Origin: an uncultured Acetatifactor sp.
GTDB lineage: Bacteria; Bacillota; Clostridia; Lachnospirales; Lachnospiraceae
Reading direction: 5' to 3'
NCBI GenBank assembly: GCA_947630715.1
Contig: CANRIP010000014.1
Span: 1-61,912 of the forward strand
DNA length: 61,912 nucleotides
How positions within the stretch are numbered: the first letter of the stretch is position 1; each line of letters starts with the position of its first letter. A program made the translations under genes and the position numbers. Below, in pieces: positions 24,966 to 34,247 of the stretch. A model generated the notes under the pieces. It was not told the DNA's origin. It ran no database searches and saw only the letters and a program-made list of their open reading frames with translations.

Positions 24966-26385
24966 ATATGAAACCGTCATAGGCCTGGAAGTCCATGTGG
25001 AGCTGGCCACAAAGACGAAAATTTTCTGCGGATGCTCTACGGCTTTCGGGGGCAGCCCCAACGCCCACACATGTCCGGTCTGCACCGGAATGCCCGGATC
25101 CCTTCCCGTTTTAAACAGGAAGGTGCTGGAGTACGCGGTCTCCGTGGGCCTTGCGGCCAACTGCAGCATCACGCGGTTTTCCCGATTTGACCGGAAAAAT
25201 TATTTTTATCCCGACAATCCGCAGAATTATCAAATTTCTCAGCTCTACCTTCCCATCTGCCGGGACGGCTGGGTGGAGATCGACACGGCGTCCGGCACCA
25301 AAAAAATAGGGATTCATGAGATCCATATGGAGGAGGACGCGGGCAAGCTGATCCATGACGAATGGGATGACGTTTCTCTGGTGGACTATAACCGCTCCGG
25401 CGTTCCGCTGATCGAGATCGTCTCCGAGCCGGACATGAGAGACGCGGATGAGGTGATCGCCTATCTGGAAAAGCTCCGTCTGATCCTTCAGTATCTGGGG
25501 GTCAGCGACTGTAAGCTGCAGGAGGGCTCCATGCGGGCGGACGTAAATCTTTCCGTGCGCAGAAAGGGCCAGGAGGAGTACGGCACCCGCACCGAGATGA
25601 AGAACCTGAATTCCTTCCGCGCCATTTCCCGCGCCATTGAAGGGGAGAAAAACCGCCAGATCGATCTCCTTTCCGAAGGGAAGGAAGTGATTCAGGAGAC
25701 CAGAAGGTGGGACGACGGCAAGGAAACCTCCTATGCCATGCGCTCCAAGGAGGACGCCCAGGATTACCGGTATTTTCCGGATCCGGATCTGGCGCCCGTG
25801 GTGATCGGCGATGAATTCCTGCGGCAGATCAAAAGCCGGCAGCCGGAATTCCGCACGGAAAAGATGAAACGCTACAAAGAGGAATATGAGATCCCCGATT
25901 ACGATATTGAAATTATCACCGCGTCCAAGCACATGGCGGATCTTTTTGAGGCGACGGTAGCCTTAGGCAGCCAGCCCAAGAAGGTTTCCAACTGGCTGAT
26001 GGGCGAAACCCTGCGGCTGTTGAAGGAAAGAGAGGCGGATCCCGAGGATATCCGGTTCTCCCCGGAGCATCTGGCAAAGCTGATCGGCCTGGTGGAGAGG
26101 AAGGACGTGAACTCCACTGTGGCGAAGGAGGTTTTTGAAGTCATGTTCCAGGAGGATGTGGATCCGGAGGAATATGTGCAAAAGAAGGGCCTTATGACCG
26201 TAAGCGACGAGGGAGCCCTGAGGAAAGCGGTGGAGGAGGCCATTGCGGCAAATCCCCAGTCCGTTTCGGATTATCGAAACGGCAAGGAAAAGGCGCTGGG
26301 TTTCCTGGTGGGGCAGACCATGAAGGCCATGAAGGGGAAAGCGGATCCCGGCGCGGTGAACAGGCTGCTGAAGGAGCTGTTATAG
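24955..26385 (+). CDS. gatB: Asp/Glu-tRNA amidotransferase subunit B
   Basis: The kinase/tRNA-binding subunit, 476 residues, converting Asp-tRNA(Asn) (and possibly Glu-tRNA(Gln)) to the amide. It begins YETVIGLEVHVELATKTKIF and carries the zinc site FCGCST...TCPVCTGMPG. The HEIHMEEDAGKL and DYNRSGVPLIEIVSEPDM blocks are canonical, and the C-terminal YqeY-like tail is present. A GlnRS gene in the same window suggests that the main product here is Asn-tRNA. The gene converges with the next minus-strand gene; their stop codons are adjacent. Confidence 0.95.
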   Translation: MSIEYETVIGLEVHVELATKTKIFCGCSTAFGGSPNAHTCPVCTGMPGSLPVLNRKVLEYAVSVGLAANCSITRFSRFDRKNYFYPDNPQNYQISQLYLPICRDGWVEIDTASGTKKIGIHEIHMEEDAGKLIHDEWDDVSLVDYNRSGVPLIEIVSEPDMRDADEVIAYLEKLRLILQYLGVSDCKLQEGSMRADVNLSVRRKGQEEYGTRTEMKNLNSFRAISRAIEGEKNRQIDLLSEGKEVIQETRRWDDGKETSYAMRSKEDAQDYRYFPDPDLAPVVIGDEFLRQIKSRQPEFRTEKMKRYKEEYEIPDYDIEIITASKHMADLFEATVALGSQPKKVSNWLMGETLRLLKEREADPEDIRFSPEHLAKLIGLVERKDVNSTVAKEVFEVMFQEDVDPEEYVQKKGLMTVSDEGALRKAVEEAIAANPQSVSDYRNGKEKALGFLVGQTMKAMKGKADPGAVNRLLKELL

Positions 26386-27156
26386 AGACGGTTCCGTCAA
26401 AGGCTGCTCCCGGAAAAGAAAGGAAATCCATTTGAGGGCTGTGTCCGTTCTGGAGGAATTCACATAGACTCCCAGAATCATTTCCCGATCTCCGTCTCCA
26501 AAATAGAAATGTTCCTTTAACCGGGTGCAACTGTCCAGGTAAATCCCCACCGGCACAGGGTCCTTCATGGCGGAGGGATCCCTGGGATCCGGGTAGGGCC
26601 CGGAATAGGTCTGGCCCGATTCGTTTGCGGCCTTGACGTCCGCGGCCACCGTTTTGTCCATATAATAGAAATAGGGTTCGCACAGGGCGGTCAGCTCCGG
26701 GGTCAGGAGCCGGCGCAGATCCATAAAGCAATCGTTGTAAGCGTACCTTTGAAAGAACACGTTTTCCGCGATCATGGCGTCTATATCCCCCGCGGTGGCG
26801 TAAACCGTGATCTTTTGCAGGGTGGCCCCCGTTTCCCGGCCCGTCATGTCCTCGTTGAGATACATGTCCGTATCGAACACCGCCTCATATTTGTCGGTGT
26901 CGATTCCCGCGTATTCCGTGAATTCCCCGATGTATTCCTCCGCCGTGGGAAACGCCGCCGTATTGATCATACAGACGTAAAATCCCCAGTCCTTATGATG
27001 GACGATGTTGTTGATCAGCGCGATGAGGGCAATCACAAGAGCAATCACTCCGGCCACATGCCATTTGTAATAGTAAAAGAAGTAGGAAAGCTTTTCCTTC
27101 AGACTTTTGTTTTTGATTGCCTGCCGTTCTTCTCTGAACTCGTCCATCAGCGGCAT
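26380..27156 (-). CDS. Membrane-anchored extracytoplasmic protein of unknown function
   Basis: A 258-residue protein. A charged cytoplasmic N-terminus (about 30 residues), one transmembrane helix (about residues 35-52), and an extracytoplasmic domain of roughly 200 residues. The region ITVYATAGDIDAMIAENVFF and MDLRRLLTPE is reminiscent of solute-binding proteins, but no family is recognised with confidence. It is expressed from a strong promoter (27187-27215). The ATG is preceded by GAGGTG. It converges on gatB with adjacent stop codons. Confidence 0.7.
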   Translation of the reverse strand: MPLMDEFREERQAIKNKSLKEKLSYFFYYYKWHVAGVIALVIALIALINNIVHHKDWGFYVCMINTAAFPTAEEYIGEFTEYAGIDTDKYEAVFDTDMYLNEDMTGRETGATLQKITVYATAGDIDAMIAENVFFQRYAYNDCFMDLRRLLTPELTALCEPYFYYMDKTVAADVKAANESGQTYSGPYPDPRDPSAMKDPVPVGIYLDSCTRLKEHFYFGDGDREMILGVYVNSSRTDTALKWISFLFREQPLTEPSL

Positions 27157-27186
27157 TTTGCGTCACCTCGCCTTTCTCTTTCCTTT

Positions 27187-27215
27187 ATCATACAGAGGGG
27201 GAAAGAGGTTGTCAA
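27187..27215 (-). promoter_or_regulatory. Promoter of the membrane-anchored unknown
   Basis: On the minus strand a perfect TTGACA and a TATGAT are 17 bp apart, about 30 bp upstream of the ATG of the 258-residue protein. Confidence 0.7.
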
Positions 27216-27276
27216 TGACGGAGAAGTTTACAGAATCTAAAAAAAAGATAAAATTACAGGATTTCGGAAAGTTGCC

Positions 27277-27305
27277 TTGCAACCTGGCAAAAGTTGTTAT
27301 ATCAT
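27277..27305 (+). promoter_or_regulatory. Promoter of the DUF6106-like gene
   Basis: TTGCAA and TATCAT with 17 bp spacing on the plus strand, about 100 bp ahead of the start at 27408. Confidence 0.5.
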
Positions 27306-27407
27306 AGGGGAAGGAACATATTTCAAGGCGCCGCCGCGCGGGACAGCACCGTCATGCTGGAGCGGGACGGCCTGGGCGGCGGGAAACGCCGCAGACGGAG
27401 GACGTTT

Positions 27408-27905
27408 ATGAGCGAAGCATATGTGGAGTGTCTTGTGAAGGCCAAAACATCCGTGATGGCTGTTTTTTTCAAATATCTGCTGATCGCGATTGCGGCGGTG
27501 AGTTTTCTGGGAATTCTGATCGGCCTGGTGCTGGCGTTTATTCCTTTTTTGGCGGCCGCGGTGGGAGCGTATTTTGTCAACCTGTACACGGACGTGGAAT
27601 TTGAATATCTGTATCTGGATAAGGAGCTGACGGTGGACAAGGTGATGGCCAAATCCAAAAGGAAACGGCTCGCCACATACAGCCTGGAAAGAATGGAGAT
27701 TTTTGCGCCGGTTCACAGCTATCATCTGGATTCCTTCAAAAACCGGAACGTAAAAGAAAAGGATTACAGCATCCGCCAGGTTCTTCAGCCGGATCAGCGC
27801 TACGCCATGTATTATGAGGGCGGTGAAAGGGTGATTTTAAGCCCTTCGCCGGAATTGGTCAAAATGATGAAAAATGCCGCTCCGCGAAAGGTTTTTTCCG
27901 AATAA
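27408..27905 (+). CDS. DUF6106-like membrane protein
   Basis: A 165-residue protein with one long hydrophobic hairpin (about residues 19-55) followed by a soluble domain with TDVEFEYLYLDKELTVDKVM and a C-terminus ending APRKVFSE. This matches small clostridial membrane proteins called DUF6106; the function is unknown. The start at 27408 was preferred over the frame opening at 27294 because CGGAGGACG precedes it and the extension is low-complexity Arg/Gly-rich. It lies directly before the guaB promoter. Confidence 0.65.
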   Translation: MSEAYVECLVKAKTSVMAVFFKYLLIAIAAVSFLGILIGLVLAFIPFLAAAVGAYFVNLYTDVEFEYLYLDKELTVDKVMAKSKRKRLATYSLERMEIFAPVHSYHLDSFKNRNVKEKDYSIRQVLQPDQRYAMYYEGGERVILSPSPELVKMMKNAAPRKVFSE

Positions 27906-27913
27906 AAAATGTG

Positions 27914-27942
27914 TTGACAGAAAATCGCAACTCTGTTAAACT
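27914..27942 (+). promoter_or_regulatory. guaB promoter
   Basis: A perfect TTGACA and TAAACT separated by 17 bp, overlapping the end of the preceding gene region and placing the start near 27949. Confidence 0.7.
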
Positions 27943-27956
27943 CATTTGAAATCATC

Positions 27957-27987
27957 ATAACCCCGGGAATTTTTTCTCCGGGGTTAT
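27957..27987 (+). other. 10-bp perfect stem-loop in the guaB leader
   Basis: ATAACCCCGG at 27957-27966 pairs perfectly with CCGGGGTTAT at 27978-27987 around an 11-nt loop that contains six T. There is no T-tract after the stem, so it is not a canonical terminator. It lies about 8 nt after the predicted start of the guaB transcript and 38 nt before the ATG. Confidence 0.6.
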
Positions 27988-28004
27988 CGGATTCTATCAT
28001 TTAA

Positions 28005-29480
<1,476 letters not shown>

Positions 29481-29515
29481 GGACGGAGGGCGTTTGATTG
29501 AAAAGCGGAGGGCAT

Positions 29516-32122
29516 ATGGCGCAAAACATATCCACTGAGGTGATCGACCTGAAAAAACTGCAGCAACTGCAGGAGGATTTCTGCAGGGCGACCGGACTTT
29601 GCATGCTGTGCCTGTCCGATGAAAAACGCAGGATCACGGAGCTGTCCGGAACGAAAAGCCAGTTACGGCAGGCGGGACAATATCCGGATCTTCCCGTGGT
29701 GAAACATGCGCTGGAAAGGGTGGAGGACGGTTCCCTGGAAGATCAGGCTTTCGAGGATCTGGGAACGGAGGACGGCGGCCGGGTGGCGGCTGTGGCCGTG
29801 CGGGTAGGCGGCGTCACGGTGCTTTACTGGCTGGTCTTTTGCCTGAACACCCAGGATCCGGGCGCTCTTGCGGTTTTTGAGAACGCGGTGGATCTGCTCC
29901 GGGACGCAAGCAACACTCTTTATCTGACCAAGCTCGCCAGACTGAACGCGGAGGCCCAGAGACAGAAAAGCGTTTCCGCGGAAGAAGAAATGAGCAGGAA
30001 CTTTCAGAGCGTGGTGGCTCTTGCCAGGCTGGTGCAGCTACTGGACAGCGACGACCCGGTGGAAAAGCTGCTGGAAAAATGGCTTGGGATCCTGAGCAGC
30101 TTTCTTCAGGTGGACACGGCTCAGCTCTACCGTATGGATCATGCCTCCAATACCATGGATGTCCTCTGCGAATGGCTGCACCCGGGGCAGCAGTCCATCT
30201 ATGACAAAATCGGCCGTCTGAAGATACCGCGGTTTTTAAAGACGGAAAAGGATATGATCATTTCCGCGGACACCGCCGACCCCGATTTGCAGGCATATCT
30301 GCAAAAGTGGAAATTGCAGGCTATTATACAGTACCCCGTTATGCGCCAGGCCGGCAAAGGCGCTTTGATGCTGTCTCTGAACCACAGAAAACGGCATGTA
30401 TGGGACATGGAGGAAATCCGCTTTTCCGGGGACGCCGTCCGGGTGCTCCAAAGCGTGTTGGGAAGGAGGATGCAGAACATTTCCCTGACCAATTCCCGGC
30501 AGACGCTGGAGACTATGCTGGAAAACGTAGGCTGCGCGGTGTATGTGACGGACATAAAGACGGGCAAAATGCTGTTTGCCAACCGGCTGTTTCAGCATAC
30601 CTTTGCGCAGGAGCTGAGCGACAATACGCTGGATCAGTTGCTGGATCGGGGACGGAATGAAAAACAGGGAAACGCCTGTGAGATCCATCATCTGAAAAAG
30701 GATCGCTGGTATGATCTGAAACTCAGGGAGATCAACTGGGTGGACGGACAGCCGGCCGCGCTGTATTCCCTTTACGACATCACCGACAAGAAAATATATC
30801 AGAGAAGGATCGAGCAGCAGGCTTATACGGATTTCCTTACCGGCCTGTACAACCGTATGTGCTGTGAGAGAGATCTGGCCCGTCAGGTGGACAGGGCGAG
30901 AAAATCCGGCATGAAGGGCGCGCTGCTGTATATGGATCTGGACGATTTCAAACATATCAACGACGGTCTGGGCCATCAATACGGAGATGTGCTGCTGAAG
31001 GCCATTTCCCACGCGCTGCAAAGGATACCGGGAATAGAAGACACCTGTTATCGAATGGGAGGAGACGAGTTTGTGATCGTCATTTCCCCTGACCGGTACC
31101 CGGAGTATGACCGGATCCTGGAGGATATCAGGGACATCTTTGCCCGTCCCTGGTTTTTGAAGGACGCGGACTATTACTGCACCATGAGCATGGGCTGCGT
31201 TACCTTTCCCGATCTGGGGGTGACGGTAAACGACCTGGTCAAAAAGGCCGATATTGCCATGTATGAGGCAAAAAAAGGCGGAAAGAACCGGATCGTCACC
31301 TACCGGGAGGATCTGATGCAGGCTTCCGGCAGACGGCTTGACATGGAACGGGATATGCGGGACGCCACGGTGGGAGGCTGCAATGAATTTGAGGTGTATT
31401 ACCAGCCCATCATCGACGTGCAGGATGGCGTCAAATGCGCGGGAGCGGAGGCGCTGATCCGCTGGAACAGTATGAAACTGGGCTTTATCCCCCCTGCGGA
31501 ATTTATCCCTCTGGCGGAGTATCTGGGCTTAATCAATCCCATCGGCAATTATGTGCTGAAGGAGGCCTGTCTCCAGTGTAAAAAATGGAATGACAACGGA
31601 CATCCGGATTTCAAAATCAACGTCAATCTGTCTGTGGTACAACTGTTGCAGACGGATGTGGTGGAAATTGTGGAAAAGACCCTGGAGGAAACAGGGCTGA
31701 CCCCCAGAAACCTGACTCTGGAGGTGACGGAAAGCCTTGCCATCAACGATATGGTACGGATGCAGGAAATCCTGAACCGGATTAAGGCCCTGGGGGTCAA
31801 AATCGCCCTGGACGATTTCGGGACGGGGTATTCCTCGCTGAACCATATCAGGGAGATTCCCTTCGATCTGATCAAGGTGGATCAGAGCTTTGTGAAGGAA
31901 CTGGCCGCCGACGCCTATTCCCAGTCCTTTATCAAGATGGTGGCGGAGCTGGCGGGCACTCTGGATGTGAACGTCTGCGTGGAGGGGATTGAAACTGCCG
32001 CTCAGTATCACGCCTTGCAGGATATGAAGGTAAAATACATACAGGGCTTTTATTTCGACCGGCCTATGAGGCGGGAGGATTTTGAGGAGAAATATATTGC
32101 AAAGCCCGAGGGAAACGTGTAA
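29516..32122 (+). CDS. PocR/GAF/PAS-GGDEF-EAL cyclic-di-GMP protein
   Basis: An 868-residue predicted cytoplasmic signalling protein. Domains in order: an N-terminal PocR-like sensor (DFCRATGLCMLCLSDEK, about 15-150), a GAF-like region (about 185-330), a PAS-like region (about 340-430), GGDEF (RMGGDEFVIV, about 510) and EAL (about 630-868). The EAL residues look intact: GAEALIRW, NVNLS, LEVTES, DDFGTGYSSLNH, VCVEGIE and QGFYFDRP. The GGDEF motif is intact but the RxxD inhibitory site upstream is missing its Arg (GIED). Net synthesis or breakdown of c-di-GMP cannot be told from sequence. It may sense a propanediol- or aromatic-type ligand through PocR; that is inference. Confidence 0.85.
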   Translation: MAQNISTEVIDLKKLQQLQEDFCRATGLCMLCLSDEKRRITELSGTKSQLRQAGQYPDLPVVKHALERVEDGSLEDQAFEDLGTEDGGRVAAVAVRVGGVTVLYWLVFCLNTQDPGALAVFENAVDLLRDASNTLYLTKLARLNAEAQRQKSVSAEEEMSRNFQSVVALARLVQLLDSDDPVEKLLEKWLGILSSFLQVDTAQLYRMDHASNTMDVLCEWLHPGQQSIYDKIGRLKIPRFLKTEKDMIISADTADPDLQAYLQKWKLQAIIQYPVMRQAGKGALMLSLNHRKRHVWDMEEIRFSGDAVRVLQSVLGRRMQNISLTNSRQTLETMLENVGCAVYVTDIKTGKMLFANRLFQHTFAQELSDNTLDQLLDRGRNEKQGNACEIHHLKKDRWYDLKLREINWVDGQPAALYSLYDITDKKIYQRRIEQQAYTDFLTGLYNRMCCERDLARQVDRARKSGMKGALLYMDLDDFKHINDGLGHQYGDVLLKAISHALQRIPGIEDTCYRMGGDEFVIVISPDRYPEYDRILEDIRDIFARPWFLKDADYYCTMSMGCVTFPDLGVTVNDLVKKADIAMYEAKKGGKNRIVTYREDLMQASGRRLDMERDMRDATVGGCNEFEVYYQPIIDVQDGVKCAGAEALIRWNSMKLGFIPPAEFIPLAEYLGLINPIGNYVLKEACLQCKKWNDNGHPDFKINVNLSVVQLLQTDVVEIVEKTLEETGLTPRNLTLEVTESLAINDMVRMQEILNRIKALGVKIALDDFGTGYSSLNHIREIPFDLIKVDQSFVKELAADAYSQSFIKMVAELAGTLDVNVCVEGIETAAQYHALQDMKVKYIQGFYFDRPMRREDFEEKYIAKPEGNV

Positions 32123-32128
32123 TATAAT
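32097..32128 (+). promoter_or_regulatory. Promoter of the ZTP-riboswitch operon
   Basis: A perfect TATAAT lies at 32123-32128, directly after the stop of the EAL gene and about 7 nt before the aptamer. A TTGCAA at 32097 is the only -35 candidate, but its 20 bp spacing is long. Confidence 0.45.
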
Positions 32129-32133
32129 GATAT

Positions 32134-32206
32134 CGGCTGCATGACTGGCGGAAATGGGAGCACCCATGGGGAGTGTAGCTGGATTCAAGAGCCGGCCGCC
32201 TGGGCA
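32134..32206 (+). promoter_or_regulatory. ZTP (pfl) riboswitch aptamer
   Basis: The two most conserved parts of the pfl motif are visible: the 5' ATGACTGGCGGA and the 3' GGCCGCCTGGGCA, with the internal ACCCATGGGGAG hairpin between. ZTP/ZMP accumulates when 10-formyl-tetrahydrofolate is short. The gene downstream makes IMP from FAICAR and the next one uses 10-formyl-THF, exactly the expected regulon. Confidence 0.88.
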
Positions 32207-32242
32207 CCACTTGTTTTTGTGATGCGCAGACGGCCGGTTTTT
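32192..32242 (+). terminator. Riboswitch-controlled intrinsic terminator
   Basis: CCGGCCG (32192-32198) pairs with CGGCCGG (32231-32237) and is followed by TTTTT. The left arm lies inside the conserved 3' part of the ZTP aptamer, so aptamer folding and terminator folding exclude each other, as in other pfl riboswitches. Confidence 0.8.
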
Positions 32243-32309
32243 CAGCGGTTTCAGGGGATCCGTTCCTTCCAAGAGCGGGAAACGGAATCCATGGGAAAGG
32301 AGGAACCAT

Positions 32310-33032
32310 ATGTTACAACTGAATGAGGCGCTGGCAGAAAATTCCTACCCCGGAAGGGGCATTGTGATCGGCCGTTCCGGCGACGGAAGGTATGCGGTCA
32401 CGGCTTATTTCATTATGGGACGCAGCGGAAACAGCCGCAACCGGGTTTTTGTCACGGAAGGGGAGGGAATCCGTACGGAAGCCTTTGACCCCTCCAAGCT
32501 GGAGGATCCCAGCCTGATTATATACGCGCCGGTGAGAGTGCTGGGGCCTTATACCATCGTGACCAACGGAGATCAGACGGACACCGTTTACGAGGGTCTG
32601 TCCCAGGGGAAAACCTTTGAACAGTCCCTGGGGCGCAGAGAGTTTGAGCCGGACGCGCCCAATTACACGCCCAGAATTTCCGGCCTGCTGCATGTGGAGG
32701 ACGGCGCCTTTGACTACGCCCTGTCCATTTTAAAAAGCAATGAGGGGGATCCGGCCTGCTGTCTGCGCCACACCTTCACCTATGACAGACCCGCCGCCGG
32801 GGAAGGGCATTTCCTTCATACTTACCTGCATGACGGCAGCCCCCTTCCCAGCTTTTCCGGGGAGCCGAAAAAGGTTAAGATTGCCGGCGATATTGACAGT
32901 TTCGCCAAACTGGTGTGGGAAAGCTTGAACGAGGACAACAAGGTTTCGCTGTTTGTGCGCTACCTGGAGATTGCCACGGGAAAGTATGACACCAGGATCA
33001 TCAACAAAAACCGCAAAACAGACTGTTTCTGA
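32310..33032 (+). CDS. PurO-like IMP cyclohydrolase
   Basis: A 240-residue archaeal-type IMP cyclohydrolase, closing FAICAR to IMP. The N-terminus YPGRGIVIGRSGDGRYAVTA with GRSGNSRNRV is the hallmark of the PurO/IMP_cyclohyd family. It is structurally unrelated to the cyclohydrolase domain of standard bacterial PurH. Its ATG has AAAGGAGG. It is directly controlled by the ZTP riboswitch and followed 26 nt later by a free-standing AICAR transformylase, so the two genes together replace PurH. Confidence 0.88.
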   Translation: MLQLNEALAENSYPGRGIVIGRSGDGRYAVTAYFIMGRSGNSRNRVFVTEGEGIRTEAFDPSKLEDPSLIIYAPVRVLGPYTIVTNGDQTDTVYEGLSQGKTFEQSLGRREFEPDAPNYTPRISGLLHVEDGAFDYALSILKSNEGDPACCLRHTFTYDRPAAGEGHFLHTYLHDGSPLPSFSGEPKKVKIAGDIDSFAKLVWESLNEDNKVSLFVRYLEIATGKYDTRIINKNRKTDCF

Positions 33033-33058
33033 CAAATCGCCATAACGGAGGAAAAGCC

Positions 33059-34237
33059 ATGAAAGAGATTGAACTGAAATACGGATGTAATCCCAACCAA
33101 AAGCCGTCCAGAATTTATATGGAAGACGGGAGCGAGCTGCCTGTCACCGTTTTAAACGGAAGACCCGGCTACATCAACTTTTTGGACGCCTTGAACGGGT
33201 GGCAGTTGGTAAAGGAGTTAAAGGAAGCCACCGGCCTTCCCGCCGCCGCCTCTTTTAAGCATGTGTCCCCTGCCGGAGCGGCGGTGGGGCTGCCCTTAAG
33301 CGAAACCCTGGCCAAAATTTACTGGGTGGACGATCTGGGGGAGCTTTCCCCGCTGGCCTGCGCTTACGCCAGGGCAAGGGGAGCGGATCGCATGTCTTCC
33401 TTCGGGGATTTTATCGCCTTGTCCGATGTGTGCGACGAAGATACGGCCCGGCTGATTAAGCGGGAAGTCTCCGACGGCGTGATCGCCCCCGGCTATTCGG
33501 AAAAAGCGCTGGCCCTCTTAAAAGAAAAGAAAAAAGGCTCTTACAGCATCATCCGGATCGATGCCTCCTATGTGCCGGCGGCTCTGGAAAAGAAACAGGT
33601 TTACGGCGTGACATTTGAGCAGGGCAGAAACCAGTTGAACGTGAACCAGGATTTGTTTTCCCATATTGTCACCCAAAACAGGGAAATCCCGGAAAAGGCT
33701 TTGACGGATATGAAAATCGCGCTGATCACCCTCAAGTATACCCAGTCCAATTCGGTCTGTTATGTCAAGGACGGGCAGGCGATCGGCATCGGGGCCGGAC
33801 AGCAGTCCCGGATCCACTGCACCCGTCTGGCGGGTTCCAAGGCGGATAACTGGTTCCTGCGCCAGTCCCCTCAGGTGATGGGGCTGCAGTTTGCGGAAGG
33901 GCTTGGCAGGGCCGACAGGGACAACGCCATCGACGTATATATGGGCGACGAGTATCAGGACATTCTGGCGGACGGGGTCTGGGAAAAGACGTTCCGGGTC
34001 AAGCCTCCCGTGTTTACCCGTGAGGAAAAGAGGGCGTGGCTGGACCGGATGACGGACGTTACGCTGGGATCCGACGCGTTTTTCCCTTTTTCAGACAACA
34101 TTGAAAGAGCCCGCAAAAGCGGCGTCCGGTATATTGTGCAGCCCGGCGGTTCCGTCAGGGACGACGCGGTGATAGAGTGCTGCGATCAATACCGGATGGT
34201 GATGGCGTTTACCGGAATCCGTCTGTTCCATCATTAA
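33059..34237 (+). CDS. AICAR transformylase (PurH formyltransferase-only form)
   Basis: A 392-residue enzyme transferring a formyl group from 10-formyl-tetrahydrofolate to AICAR. It starts IELKYGCNPNQKPSRIYMED and has the AICARFT blocks SFKHVSPAGAAVG, DPFSD-like SSFGDFIALSDVC, and LKYTQSNSVCYVKDGQ. The inosinicase domain of standard bifunctional PurH is missing; that step is supplied by the preceding gene. GGAGG lies before the ATG. ZTP control makes sense because it uses the folate cofactor. Confidence 0.9.
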   Translation: MKEIELKYGCNPNQKPSRIYMEDGSELPVTVLNGRPGYINFLDALNGWQLVKELKEATGLPAAASFKHVSPAGAAVGLPLSETLAKIYWVDDLGELSPLACAYARARGADRMSSFGDFIALSDVCDEDTARLIKREVSDGVIAPGYSEKALALLKEKKKGSYSIIRIDASYVPAALEKKQVYGVTFEQGRNQLNVNQDLFSHIVTQNREIPEKALTDMKIALITLKYTQSNSVCYVKDGQAIGIGAGQQSRIHCTRLAGSKADNWFLRQSPQVMGLQFAEGLGRADRDNAIDVYMGDEYQDILADGVWEKTFRVKPPVFTREEKRAWLDRMTDVTLGSDAFFPFSDNIERARKSGVRYIVQPGGSVRDDAVIECCDQYRMVMAFTGIRLFHH

Positions 34238-34247
34238 GGAGAACATT

